Shown piece after piece: positions 51,812 through 61,520 of a stretch of 64,000 nucleotides of DNA (the stretch's first letter is position 1; the number at the start of each line of letters is the position of its first letter). The translations under genes were made by a program, and so were the position numbers. The DNA comes from JAJFUV01 sp964561215 (GTDB lineage: Bacteria; Acidobacteriota; Terriglobia; Bryobacterales; Bryobacteraceae): assembly GCA_964561215.1 (NCBI GenBank), contig CAZLOS010000007.1, positions 39,378 to 103,377 of the forward strand. The letters run 5' to 3'. Under the pieces are notes generated by a model. It saw only the letters and a list, made by a program, of their open reading frames with translations. It had not been told where the DNA came from and searched no databases.

Positions 51812-53389
51812 ATGGGCCTGGAACAGCGGACGCTATGGGGGCGCCTCGCCGCGGCGATCCCGGCACTGTGCTTCCTCATCATCGGCTGTGTCCTGATTCC
51901 GTACCCTGGTATCCAAAATGACGAGGCCCTGTTCGCTCCGGCCATCTGTGGTCAGCCCGGCATGGCGTACGAAGTGAGCCTGTTCGGAATCAGGATCCCG
52001 TTGATGGTGATGAGCTACGTGGGCGCGCTGAAGTCCTGGCTGTACGCGATCATCTTCGCGCTGTGGCCGCCCTCGGTCTGGTCGACGCGCGTTCCGGTTG
52101 TGCTCATCGGAGCTGTCACGGTCTGGCTCTTCTACCTCCTGCTAGCGAAGATTTCGGGCATTCGCGCCGCAGTGATCGGATCGGCAGTCCTGGCCACGGA
52201 CTGTTTGTTTCTTCTCACGGCCTGCTTCGATTGGGGTCCGGTTGCGATTCAACACCTGCTGCTGGTGGCGTCGATGTTGCTTTTCGTGCGGTTTCACGAA
52301 AGCGACTCGACAAAGGCTCTCGCGGCGGGCGCGTTCTGCCTGGGTCTGGGCCTATGGGACAAGGCCATCTTCGTGTGGTCCGTCGTGGGCCTCGCGGCGG
52401 CCTGCCTTGCAGCTTGCCGGTCGGCCCTGGTCCGTCGATTCTCGCTCCGCCATGCGGGGATCGCCGCGGCGTCTCTTGTTCTGGGAACACTGCCGCTGCT
52501 CGTATACAACGTGGCGCACCCACTGCAAACGGTCAAGGAAAACGCCTCGCATGCCGGCCTCAACCTGGTCGGAAAATTGTCATATCTCGTCCATTCGCTG
52601 GATGGCTCCGCGCTGTTCGGCTACCTGGTTTCAGTGCCCGTGGGGGAATCCTTCTCCTTCCAGCACGCTCTGTTGCCGTGGGCCGTGGCTGCCTCTTTAT
52701 TGGCTCTGCCGTTTCTCTGGCGGACAGCTGCAAGGCCCGCGATGTTGTTCGCGGTCGTGTTCATGGCGGTTGCGTGGTTCGCAATGATTTGTTTCGGAGG
52801 CGGAGGTTCGGTGCACCACACCGTGCTGTTGTGGCCCATGCCGCAGTTGCTTGTCGCGGTGACTCTCGTGGATGTCTCCGAGCGCGTGAAGCGATTTGGC
52901 AGGGCCGTGGCGGCGACCGCGGCCGTGCTGCTGGTTGCGTCGAACCTGCTGGTTCTCGGCCAGTACGGGAAGCAACTCTCCCGTAGAGAACTCACCACGG
53001 TGTGGACTGACGCGATCTATCCGCTTGCTGGCTATCTGGAGTCCGTGCGCGCATACCGGCAAGTCACCATGGATTGGGGAATCGTGAACAGCCTGTGCCT
53101 GCTCAGGAAATGCACTCTCCCATCCGCAATCGGTGCCGGCTACCTGTCCGGGGACAGCATCGAGGCTACCGGCCTCAAGGGCGTTACTGAAATGATGGCG
53201 GATGGGCGGAACATCTACATCTCCCATATCCCCGGCAACGAGGTCTTCGCGCGCGAGAATGAACGGTTCCGGACCATTGCCCGCGATAGCGGCTACCGGC
53301 GGGACATCCTGCGCGTCATTCACGACGGGCGAGGGCGGCCTGTCTTCGAGGTGTACCGGCTGCGCCCCGCGGACGGACCCGAGCGCTGA
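51812..53389 (+). CDS. GT39/ArnT-like membrane glycosyltransferase
   Basis: A 525-residue membrane protein with around eleven hydrophobic helices (ALCFLIIGCVLIPYP, VPVVLIGAVTVWLFYLLL, MLFAVVFMAVAWFAMICF) and a soluble C-terminal tail (about 400-525). The first periplasmic loop has QNDEALFAPAI, the paired acidic site used by dolichol/undecaprenyl-phosphate-sugar transferases of the PMT/ArnT type. It is divergent from the GT2-GtrA-methyltransferase gene across 85 bases, so the three genes probably work in one glycosylation pathway. The donor is likely a polyprenyl-phosphate sugar; the acceptor is unknown. Confidence 0.8.
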   Translation: MGLEQRTLWGRLAAAIPALCFLIIGCVLIPYPGIQNDEALFAPAICGQPGMAYEVSLFGIRIPLMVMSYVGALKSWLYAIIFALWPPSVWSTRVPVVLIGAVTVWLFYLLLAKISGIRAAVIGSAVLATDCLFLLTACFDWGPVAIQHLLLVASMLLFVRFHESDSTKALAAGAFCLGLGLWDKAIFVWSVVGLAAACLAACRSALVRRFSLRHAGIAAASLVLGTLPLLVYNVAHPLQTVKENASHAGLNLVGKLSYLVHSLDGSALFGYLVSVPVGESFSFQHALLPWAVAASLLALPFLWRTAARPAMLFAVVFMAVAWFAMICFGGGGSVHHTVLLWPMPQLLVAVTLVDVSERVKRFGRAVAATAAVLLVASNLLVLGQYGKQLSRRELTTVWTDAIYPLAGYLESVRAYRQVTMDWGIVNSLCLLRKCTLPSAIGAGYLSGDSIEATGLKGVTEMMADGRNIYISHIPGNEVFARENERFRTIARDSGYRRDILRVIHDGRGRPVFEVYRLRPADGPER

Positions 53390-53435
53390 TCCGGGTGATG
53401 GCGGCGGCGTGAATCTGCGAGAATGGTCGTTTCCC

Positions 53436-54770
<1,335 letters not shown>

Positions 54771-54835
54771 CCGGCCGGAGCGTCCCGCCCATAGCCGTGG
54801 ATCGAAACCCCTCCGATGCGCACACATCTCTCGAC

Positions 54836-54862
54836 TTGACAGTACTCGTTATAACGGATAAC
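54836..54862 (+). promoter_or_regulatory. Putative promoter of the MarR gene
   Basis: A perfect TTGACA lies at 54836-54841. The best -10 candidate is GATAAC at 54857-54862, with a short 15-base spacer; the TATAAC at 54850 is too close. The -10 region lies within the operator-like box, as expected for autorepression. Confidence 0.5.
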
Positions 54863-54870
54863 GTTAAAAC
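54848..54870 (+). promoter_or_regulatory. Operator-like box A, directly before the MarR start codon
   Basis: GTTATAAC-N7-GTTAAAAC, 23 bases ending next to the ATG at 54871. The same box (17 of 23 identical positions) is in front of yceI at 55363. Short palindromes lie within and beside it (CGTTATAACG, TAACGTTA). Confidence 0.65.
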
Positions 54871-55341
54871 ATGGATGGGAAGCTGGCCAAGGAGATCTTT
54901 CAGACCAAGCCCTTTTCTTCGCGCGAGGAAGAGGCGTACTTGAACCTCGGCCGCACGTTCGAGTTCCTTCAAGCGCGCGTGGCGGGATTGCTGAAGCAGT
55001 ACGAACTCACCCCGGTCCAGTACAATATGCTGCGTATCTTGCGCGGCGCCGGCTCCGAAGGGATCACCTGCAAACAGGCTTGCGAGCGAATGTTGTCACC
55101 CGATCCGGACATCACCCGCCTGCTCGACCGCATGGAGGCCCGTAAATGGCTGCGGCGTGAACGCAGCCAGGAGGACCGGCGGGTGGTGATGACTTGGATC
55201 ACTCCCGGCGGGCTGGATTTGGTGAATCGCATCGATCAGCCGCTCGCGGACCTGCTGCGAACCACGATGGGCTTCATCGGCCAGATCCGGCTGAGGGAAC
55301 TGATCGAAACGCTGGAGGCACTTCGTGAGAATCCGGCATAG
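54871..55341 (+). CDS. MarR-family transcriptional regulator
   Basis: A 156-residue DNA-binding protein with a winged helix-turn-helix (about 45-115): LTPVQYNMLRILRGAG, ITCKQACERMLSPDPDITRLLDRMEARKWL, the recognition helix followed by RERSQEDRRVVMTWIT, which is the MarR wing (DRR). Terminal helices (LLRTTMGFIGQIRLRELIETLEAL) form the dimer interface. It probably represses itself and the downstream yceI gene through the two matching boxes, and is relieved by a small molecule or by oxidation; its ligand is unknown. It ends 57 bases before yceI. Confidence 0.92.
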   Translation: MDGKLAKEIFQTKPFSSREEEAYLNLGRTFEFLQARVAGLLKQYELTPVQYNMLRILRGAGSEGITCKQACERMLSPDPDITRLLDRMEARKWLRRERSQEDRRVVMTWITPGGLDLVNRIDQPLADLLRTTMGFIGQIRLRELIETLEALRENPA

Positions 55342-55362
55342 GTTTTCCTGCATCGAATAATT

Positions 55363-55385
55363 GTTATCACAATTAACGTTGTAAC
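55363..55385 (+). promoter_or_regulatory. Operator-like box B, before yceI
   Basis: GTTATCAC-N7-GTTGTAAC, 23 bases. It matches box A at 54848 in 17 of 23 positions with identical spacing, including the central TAAC. It lies 13 bases before the yceI ATG and overlaps the region just upstream of its ribosome site. Confidence 0.65.
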
Positions 55386-55398
55386 ATAAGGAGAAAAA

Positions 55399-56013
55399 AT
55401 GAAACGATTCAATCGGATGCAGGTTCCGGCCGCCGCGGCGGGCCTGTTCCTCCTGGCCGGGTCCGTGCTCGGCCAATCAACCTACGGCATCGACACCGCG
55501 CACTCCTCGGCCCAGTTCAGCGTGCGCCACATGATGGTTTCGACGGTTCGCGGCCAGTTCGGCAAGGTCGCCGGCACCGTGGTCTACGACCCGGCCAACC
55601 CGTCCGCAACTCAGGTGGATGCCACCATGGATGCCGCTTCCATCAACACCAACAATGAGAAGCGCGACGCTCACCTGCGTTCGCCGGATTTCTTCGACGC
55701 GGCGAAATACCCCGCCCTCGCCTTCAAGAGCAAGCGTGCGTGGAAGGCGGACGGCGCGCTCCATCTGGAAGGCGCTCTCACCATGCACGGCGTCACCCGG
55801 GACGTGGTTCTGCGAATCGATGGACCCACGCCGGAAACCAGGGACCCGTGGGGCAACGTGCGCATCGGCGCCACCGCCACCACGAAGCTGAATCGCAAGG
55901 ACTGGGGCCTCACCTGGAACAAGGCGCTCGAATCCGGCGGCGTGCTGGTAGGGGAGGAGATCTCCATCACCATCGACGTCGAAGCCGTGAAGCAGAAACC
56001 CGCCGCGCGCTAA
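55399..56013 (+). CDS. YceI-family periplasmic lipocalin-like protein
   Basis: A 204-residue exported protein with signal peptide (VPAAAAGLFLLAGSVLGQ). The YceI beta barrel, which binds polyisoprenoids in characterised members, spans about 25-200: YGIDTAHSSAQFSVRHMMVSTVRGQF, AHLRSPDFFDAAKYPALAFKSK, GALTMHGVTRDVVL and LNRKDWGLTWNKALESGGVLVGEEI. The AAGGAG site before the ATG is strong. It is preceded by a MarR gene and shares its operator-like box. YceI proteins are often induced by stress (pH, osmotic or isoprenoid quinone stress), but the exact role is unproven. Confidence 0.93.
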   Translation: MKRFNRMQVPAAAAGLFLLAGSVLGQSTYGIDTAHSSAQFSVRHMMVSTVRGQFGKVAGTVVYDPANPSATQVDATMDAASINTNNEKRDAHLRSPDFFDAAKYPALAFKSKRAWKADGALHLEGALTMHGVTRDVVLRIDGPTPETRDPWGNVRIGATATTKLNRKDWGLTWNKALESGGVLVGEEISITIDVEAVKQKPAAR

Positions 56014-56028
56014 GCGGCGGGTCTTCGA

Positions 56029-56775
56029 TCAGGCGGCGAGCACTCCGGTGCGCTTCCAGTTGGCGATCCGTGTGAAATGGTACTGGAAATAGAAAAGCGC
56101 GAAGAAGAACGTCATCACGGGGCTCAACTGCAATCCGATGGGCTCCACGGTGTTGTAGTAATTGAGCAGCGAGCGGCGCATGCCGAACACGCCCAGGAGG
56201 CCGAAAACCGCGGACAGCACGCACACAACGAGGTATATCAGGAAGATAACGGGGAGGACCATTCCCACTCCCTCGCTACCCATGGCCGCCGCGGTTCCGC
56301 CCATCCCGATTCCAACCGCGGCCATCACGATCCAGCCTCCGATCGCCACCAGGAAGCTGACAACAAACATCATGATGGACTTGTTGTTGGGATCGAGTTT
56401 CTTGACGAAAGATGCCTCGACAAACAGCCAGACCAAGCCGAAGATGCCGCACAAGGCGGTGATTACCAGCACCAGCGCCCAGTGCAAGGAAGGCGGCATG
56501 GGACCACCGGCGGGCGCGGAGGAGAAACTCGCCGGAGCCGCCGAAGGCGGTTGCGCGAAAACCGGGGACGGCGCCTGATAACCGGGCGCGGGTGCAGGAG
56601 CGGGTGCCGGCGCGGGCGCGCCGCCCAGGATTTGGGAAACCGGCACCCATGCCGGCATGCCCTCCGCCCACGCCATGTCGCTCGGAAGAACATTGCCGCT
56701 GGCGACAAACTGCTTCAACTCCTCGACGCTGTATGGACCGTATTGCTGTCCACCGCGGTGGATCAAGTACTTCAT
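56029..56775 (-). CDS. GYF_2 (DUF4339) domain membrane protein
   Basis: A 248-residue protein. Residues 1-50 are a GYF_2/DUF4339 domain (YLIHRGGQQYGPYSVEELKQFV, WAEGMPAWVPVSQI). A low-complexity Ala-Pro linker follows (APAPAPAPAPAP), then four hydrophobic segments (WALVLVITALCGIFGLVWLFV, IMMFVVSFLVAIGGWIVMAAV, PVIFLIYLVVCVLSAVFGLLG, PVMTFFFALFYFQYHF) as in DUF4234-type proteins. The ATG at 56775 has GGGAGG ten bases upstream; an ATG at 56844 would add 23 residues of poor support. It is convergent with yceI. Its role is unknown; protein-protein contact through GYF_2 is inferred. Confidence 0.75.
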   Translation of the reverse strand: MKYLIHRGGQQYGPYSVEELKQFVASGNVLPSDMAWAEGMPAWVPVSQILGGAPAPAPAPAPAPGYQAPSPVFAQPPSAAPASFSSAPAGGPMPPSLHWALVLVITALCGIFGLVWLFVEASFVKKLDPNNKSIMMFVVSFLVAIGGWIVMAAVGIGMGGTAAAMGSEGVGMVLPVIFLIYLVVCVLSAVFGLLGVFGMRRSLLNYYNTVEPIGLQLSPVMTFFFALFYFQYHFTRIANWKRTGVLAA

Positions 56776-56902
56776 AGCGTCCACGCCTCCCTGGGTAGCA
56801 TAAAAGGATCGCCGGATCTCGAAAGCCGGCTGGTAGACGAGCATACTCTATGCGTTTCAGCCGGCGCAACCGATGCCGGGCGGCTGATACGCTGAATACA
56901 CG

Positions 56903-58981
56903 ATGAAGACGACGCTCCTCGGTTTCGCTCTGCTGCCGGCTCTCAGTCTTGCGCAACCCGCGGATCCCGTTCGCGGCTATCTGGAACGGCTCGCGCTTGA
57001 TCAACTGGCGCAAAGAGACGCCGCCGTCGCGAAGCTCTCGACGCGCGCGCAGTGGGATGGACGCCGCGCGTACGTGCGCGAGACATTCCTGAAGATGATG
57101 GGCGGGCTGCCCGCCGGGCGTGCGCCGCTGAACATCCGCCGGACGGGCGTCCTCGACCGCGGCACGTACCGTGTCGACAAGATCATCTTTGAAAGCCTTC
57201 CCGGAATGTACGTCACCGGGAATCTCTACATCCCGCAAACAGGCAAACCGCCCTACCCCGCCGTGCTGCAGCCGACGGGACACAGCACTACCGCGAAAAA
57301 CAGGGCCTTTTATCAGACGTTGGCCATTGGGCTGGCGAAGCAGGGCTTCGTGGTGCTGACCTACGATCCGCTCGGCCAGGGCGAGCGCCGGGTGTTCTAT
57401 GACGCAGACCTGGAAGACTCGAAAGTCGGTTCCGCGACCATGGAGCATTCGATGATCGGGCTGCGTGCGCTGCTGGCAGGCGAAAGCGTGGCTCGCTACA
57501 TGGTGTGGGATGCCATGCGCGCGCTGGACGTGCTGGAGGCGACGCCCGAAGTGGACCGCAGCCGTCTCGGCGTCACCGGTTGCTCAGGCGGCGGCACCAT
57601 GAGCGTGTACCTTGCGGCGCTCGACAGCCGCGTGAAAGCCGCGGCGCCGTCCTGCTACGTCACCGGTTGGGAGCAACAAATCCCGGGCACGGGACCACAG
57701 GATGCCGAGCAGCAGTTCCCGGATCAAATGAAGGCAGGAATCGACCATGTCGACCTGGTCGCCCTGGCCGCGCCCATGCCCTACCTGATCTGCTCGACCG
57801 ACCAGGATTTCTTTCCTGTCGAAGGCGCGCGCAGGACTTTTGAAGCCGCGCGGCGCATCTGGCGGATTTACCGAGCCGCCGATCGAATCGAATGGTTTCA
57901 CGAACCCGGCCCGCATGGAGTGTACAAGGCGGGCCGCGAGCGCATCTACGCGTGGATGCGGCGCTGGCTGGGCCGGGAGAGCGGCGACTTACGAGTTGAG
58001 GAGCCGCTTATCGAGACAGAACCAGAGGAGTCGCTCAACTGCACGCCGACGGGACAACTGGCGACGTCGCTCAAAGGCGAGACGGCGAGCTCCGTCAACA
58101 GCCGCCGCTTCGCCGCGATCCCGGCCGGGCGCGGGAATCCTCGCGACAAGGTTCTTCGGCTTACGCGCTATGCGAGCGCCGATGTGCCCATGCACCTGCA
58201 GTCGCTTGGGAGCACCGAGGCCGAAGGCTATCGCGTGGAACGATTGACATTCGACACTGACCGGAACCTGACCGTCGCCGCGCTGCTAATCACCCCTACT
58301 ACCGCGCCCTCGCGAGCCGCCATTTACGTGAGCCAGTCCGGCAAGGAATCGGGCGGCAAACCGCAGGCCGACGCGATCGAGTTTGCGCGGCGGGGGTACG
58401 CCGTGCTGGCGCTGGACGTCTCGGGCACCGGCGAACTCGCGCAGAAGAGCAGGGGATATGCCGACCAGTGGTTCGGCCAGGAACGCATTGCCTGGCTGGC
58501 GCTCATGACGGGACGGCCGCTGGTTTCGCTACAGATGCGCGACATCACGCGTGGACTCGACGTGCTCGCAGCCAGAGGCTTCCGCCCTTCCGCGGGCGTC
58601 CTCGGTGTGGCACGCGGCCCGGTTTCGGCGGCTCTGCTGCACGCCGCCGCGATTGACTCGCGCATCGGCCAGCTCATTCTGGAAGACATGCCGTGCTCTT
58701 ACACGGCCATCGCCACCGCGCCGATCCATCACAGGATTTTCGAGATGGTGGTCCCGGGAGTGCTCGGGCAGTACGACCTGCCGGACCTGGTGGCGTCGCT
58801 GGCGCCGCGTCCTGTCACGCTGCTCAACCTGCGGTCGCCAACCGGCGCGAGCCTTCTCGACAAGGATCGGCTCGCAGAATACCGCACTGCGATCGAAGCG
58901 TATGCAGCCTCCGGCAAGCCCCAGGCTCTCGCCATTCGCGTGCGGCGCGAAGAGGAGCCGCTGCCTCAGCCTGCGTATTGA
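56903..58981 (+). CDS. Secreted two-domain alpha/beta hydrolase, esterase-like
   Basis: A 692-residue exported protein (signal MKTTLLGFALLPALSLAQ). The first hydrolase domain (about 85-365) has YPAVLQPTGHST, LTYDPLGQGER, nucleophile Ser228 in GCSGGGTMS, acid candidate in STDQDFFPVE and His in GPHGVYK. The second half (about 430-690) repeats the fold (AIYVSQSGKESGG, LALDVSGTGE, GVARGPVSAALL), but a Ser in the GxSxG position is replaced, so it looks inactive. It resembles the esterase at 24670 in design. The last 16 bases overlap the convergent gene. It is probably an acetyl-xylan or related esterase. Confidence 0.8.
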   Translation: MKTTLLGFALLPALSLAQPADPVRGYLERLALDQLAQRDAAVAKLSTRAQWDGRRAYVRETFLKMMGGLPAGRAPLNIRRTGVLDRGTYRVDKIIFESLPGMYVTGNLYIPQTGKPPYPAVLQPTGHSTTAKNRAFYQTLAIGLAKQGFVVLTYDPLGQGERRVFYDADLEDSKVGSATMEHSMIGLRALLAGESVARYMVWDAMRALDVLEATPEVDRSRLGVTGCSGGGTMSVYLAALDSRVKAAAPSCYVTGWEQQIPGTGPQDAEQQFPDQMKAGIDHVDLVALAAPMPYLICSTDQDFFPVEGARRTFEAARRIWRIYRAADRIEWFHEPGPHGVYKAGRERIYAWMRRWLGRESGDLRVEEPLIETEPEESLNCTPTGQLATSLKGETASSVNSRRFAAIPAGRGNPRDKVLRLTRYASADVPMHLQSLGSTEAEGYRVERLTFDTDRNLTVAALLITPTTAPSRAAIYVSQSGKESGGKPQADAIEFARRGYAVLALDVSGTGELAQKSRGYADQWFGQERIAWLALMTGRPLVSLQMRDITRGLDVLAARGFRPSAGVLGVARGPVSAALLHAAAIDSRIGQLILEDMPCSYTAIATAPIHHRIFEMVVPGVLGQYDLPDLVASLAPRPVTLLNLRSPTGASLLDKDRLAEYRTAIEAYAASGKPQALAIRVRREEEPLPQPAY

Positions 58982-59586
58982 CCAATGACGATGATGGCGA
59001 CGGGCGTGTCGCCGATCTTGGCGTGCAGCACCCAGTCCTCGCCGGTTTGGGTGAGACCCGTTGCGCTGCCCGCGTCTTTACGCAGGCTCAGCGAGAGCGG
59101 ATGCGGCGCTCCGGCGGCCTTCCGCGCAAGTTCCATCAACTTGTCAAAGCCCGGCGCGGCGTCCACGCCGGGATCGTCGGCCAGGTTCAGCAGGATCAGG
59201 AAGTCGCGTTGCGGCGCGACTCCCTGGTGGTCGCCGTTGACCGGGTACAGGCTGTATCGAAGTGTGTAGATACCCGGCTTAATCTGAAAGCCGCGGCGGT
59301 CGCTGGATTCGGCTGTGTACCGCACCACGCCTAGCAGCGCGCCATGCGGGATCATAGGCAGCGACACGTTCGGCTCGGTCGAAGCGGGACCACCAGGCAA
59401 AGTGGCCCGCATCCAGATCTCAAACTGGGCCGCGCCGTCCGGACCGAGGATCTTGGTGCCACTCTTTTCGAGCGCGTTGCGCACCGCCTCCGGCACTTCG
59501 GCCGGTGCAGCGGCGCCGGGCGCGGTCTTGTAATCGGCCGCCAACAACGCCGTCCCCAGGGCGAGAATCACGGCAAATGCGCGCAT
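58966..59586 (-). CDS. Exported protein of unknown function
   Basis: A 206-residue protein with a clear signal peptide (MRAFAVILALGTALLAA) and an AAGGAG ribosome site nine bases before the ATG. The mature part is beta-rich: FEIWMRATLPGG, LLGVVRYTAESSDRRGFQIKPGIYTLRYSLYPVNGDHQGVA, RDFLILLNLADDP, WVLHAKIGDTPVAIIVIGQ. I do not recognise a family. It follows a DUF4380-like gene by 30 bases on the same strand, so it may be co-transcribed. It converges on the esterase gene with a 16-base overlap. Confidence 0.7.
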   Translation of the reverse strand: MRAFAVILALGTALLAADYKTAPGAAAPAEVPEAVRNALEKSGTKILGPDGAAQFEIWMRATLPGGPASTEPNVSLPMIPHGALLGVVRYTAESSDRRGFQIKPGIYTLRYSLYPVNGDHQGVAPQRDFLILLNLADDPGVDAAPGFDKLMELARKAAGAPHPLSLSLRKDAGSATGLTQTGEDWVLHAKIGDTPVAIIVIGQYAG

Positions 59587-59616
59587 AGCCGGCTACTCCT
59601 TTCCCAGGTACTGATG

Positions 59617-60579
59617 TCAGTGTGCGAGCGCGGGCACGAGAACGGCGTCCAAGGCCTCATCCGTCATCGTCGCGACGTGCACGTCCTTGTGCAGGCTCCA
59701 ACGTTCGATGTGTTCAGCCGAGGCGCCGGGATCGACCTTCTGCATCGGCCCCAGGGTTTCAATCTCGAGCATCACGTCGTTCACGAAAGATTCGACCGAA
59801 CAGCCGAAGTCCGGGTAAGTCCTGGTGGGATCGGCCGTGGTCTGCTTCACGAACAGGTCGCTGCCCAGCAGGTAAGCGCCCCAGCTGTGCTTGTTGAACA
59901 ACCCGATCTTCTGCGGCGCACTCACGCCGGAATCCTGCCGGAGCGCCATGTACTTCTTGGTGAACGTCCAACGCTTGTCGGAAAAATCCGTATAGGCCCA
60001 CATCACCAGCGGGTTGGTGGGCAGCAGCATCTCGGGATGCTTGCCGCGCGGCGGGAAGCCGAAGATGGCGGTCCCGTTCGGCGCCATCATGCTGAGCGTC
60101 CAGGGCGCGAATTCGATGGTCCAGGCGTTGTGGTTCTTCACGCGGTGGATCAGTTCGACATTGGAGCCCGACGCCGCCATACGGATCACCATCTGCTTCT
60201 GAACCCCGGTGGAAGGTTCCACGGGTTCGGTGGCGGTGAGCACGTCGCCTTCGATCTCAATCTTCACCGGCACGTTTTCCGGCGCCCACGAAGTGGCCAG
60301 CGTTTCCGGCGCCACCCAGATGCGGTGGCCGCCGCGAAGCTGAAACTCCTTTTCGCCCGACTTGCCAAGCTGGTCGGCGTACTCTTTCAGAAGGTTTTGC
60401 CCGCCGATGAAGGCGTAGCGCATTACGCGCGGGCCGACGTCGCTCGTGACGATCAACTCCACCTCGCCATTCGAGATGCGGTAGCAATTCGGCCACCCTT
60501 TCCAGGCGGTCTTCTCAATTCTTACGGCTGCGGATACGGTCATGGTAAGAGCCAGTGCGATGGATAGGATCTTGCACAT
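59617..60579 (-). CDS. Exported DUF4380-like protein (galactose mutarotase-like fold)
   Basis: A 320-residue protein with a signal peptide (MCKILSIALALTMTVSAA). Segments WKGWPNCYRISNGEVELIVTSDVGPRVMRYAFIGG, HRIWVAPE, HRVKNHNAWTIEFAPWTLSMMAPNG and GCSVESFVNDVMLEIETLGP match the DUF4380 pattern, with a beta-rich mutarotase-like body. The gene starts 17 bases after thiL ends, so it is probably in the same transcript. It might bind or epimerise a sugar, but no function is established. The ATG at 60579 gives the signal peptide; longer open extensions are the shadow of thiL. Confidence 0.72.
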   Translation of the reverse strand: MCKILSIALALTMTVSAAVRIEKTAWKGWPNCYRISNGEVELIVTSDVGPRVMRYAFIGGQNLLKEYADQLGKSGEKEFQLRGGHRIWVAPETLATSWAPENVPVKIEIEGDVLTATEPVEPSTGVQKQMVIRMAASGSNVELIHRVKNHNAWTIEFAPWTLSMMAPNGTAIFGFPPRGKHPEMLLPTNPLVMWAYTDFSDKRWTFTKKYMALRQDSGVSAPQKIGLFNKHSWGAYLLGSDLFVKQTTADPTRTYPDFGCSVESFVNDVMLEIETLGPMQKVDPGASAEHIERWSLHKDVHVATMTDEALDAVLVPALAH

Positions 60580-60596
60580 TGTACCGCTATTATGGC

Positions 60597-61520
60597 TCAA
60601 ACTTGGGTTTTCGTGGGCCTCAGATGGTCGTAACCGCCCGGCGCGAGCGGGCGGCCGAAGAACGCCACCGCGCCGGCCTTTCCCTTCTCCATGGTGCCCA
60701 CTCGTGTGAGCGGCAAGCCCTTCGATCGAGCGGGAGGCTCCACTCCGGCGGGAAGCGTGAACAGCAACTCGTAGTCCTCGCCGCCGTTGAGCGCCTGGTC
60801 GAGCGTGGCTCCGCGCGCCACTGGTAGCGGGCGGTCCAGGCGCGCTTTGAGACCGGAGGCCTTGGCCAGCCGGTGCAGGTCGATGGACAAGCCGTCGCTC
60901 AAGTCCATGGCCGCGGTGGCCTTCAGGCGGGAGCGCAGACAGCGGCCCAATTCGAGGCGAGGTTCGGGATAGAGATGCCGGCGCCAAGCCGCGCCGTGGC
61001 CGGTCTCGAAGCCCAGCGCCGATCCGCCCAACTCGCCGGAGACCCAGATCGAATCACCCGCACGTGCACCGTCGCGCCGCATTGCCGTGCCGTGCGGGAC
61101 CACTCCTCCCGCCACCATGTCGCAACAGACGCGCCCGGCGTGTCCCAAATCTCCGCCTGCGAGCACCGCGCCGCTGCGGCGAACGAGGCGCAGCAACCCG
61201 CCGTAGAACTTGTCCAGCCAGCGGCGGTCCGTCCAGCCCGCCAGCGCGAGCGACACCAGCACGAAGCGCGGCGTGCCGCCCATGGCGGCGATATCGCTGA
61301 GAGCGCGCGCCGCCGCGCGCCATCCCACGGCGTCCGGCGGGTGCGTCGAAGCGCGGAAGTGGATGTCCTCGATCACCATGTCGGTGGTTAGAAGAAGATC
61401 TTCCCGCGCGCCGGGCGACTGGTAGATGGCGCAGTCGTCCCCAATGCCCAACTTCACGCCTTTGCCGCGCGCGTCCGCGGCAAGTCTGCGAATCCGTTCA
61501 ACCGCTTCCAGTTCGTTCAT
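60597..61520 (-). CDS. thiL: Thiamine-monophosphate kinase
   Basis: A 307-residue cytoplasmic enzyme that phosphorylates thiamine monophosphate to the active cofactor thiamine diphosphate. Motifs are GIGDDCAIY, LLTTDMVIEDIHFR, ALSDIAAMGGTPRFVLVSLAL, VLAGGDLGHAG, AMDLSDGLSIDLHRL and GGEDYELLFT. The ATG at 61520 overlaps the stop of the upstream MerR-TPR gene by four bases (ATGA). The cofactor it makes is needed by both the E1 dehydrogenase and phosphoketolase of this window. The C terminus is ordinary. Confidence 0.95.
   Translation of the reverse strand: MNELEAVERIRRLAADARGKGVKLGIGDDCAIYQSPGAREDLLLTTDMVIEDIHFRASTHPPDAVGWRAAARALSDIAAMGGTPRFVLVSLALAGWTDRRWLDKFYGGLLRLVRRSGAVLAGGDLGHAGRVCCDMVAGGVVPHGTAMRRDGARAGDSIWVSGELGGSALGFETGHGAAWRRHLYPEPRLELGRCLRSRLKATAAMDLSDGLSIDLHRLAKASGLKARLDRPLPVARGATLDQALNGGEDYELLFTLPAGVEPPARSKGLPLTRVGTMEKGKAGAVAFFGRPLAPGGYDHLRPTKTQV

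Noticed and set aside
47693..53389. Biosynthetic gene cluster for a polyketide or peptide
   Set aside because: No ketosynthase, adenylation or carrier domains; the genes fit lipid-linked sugar transfer.
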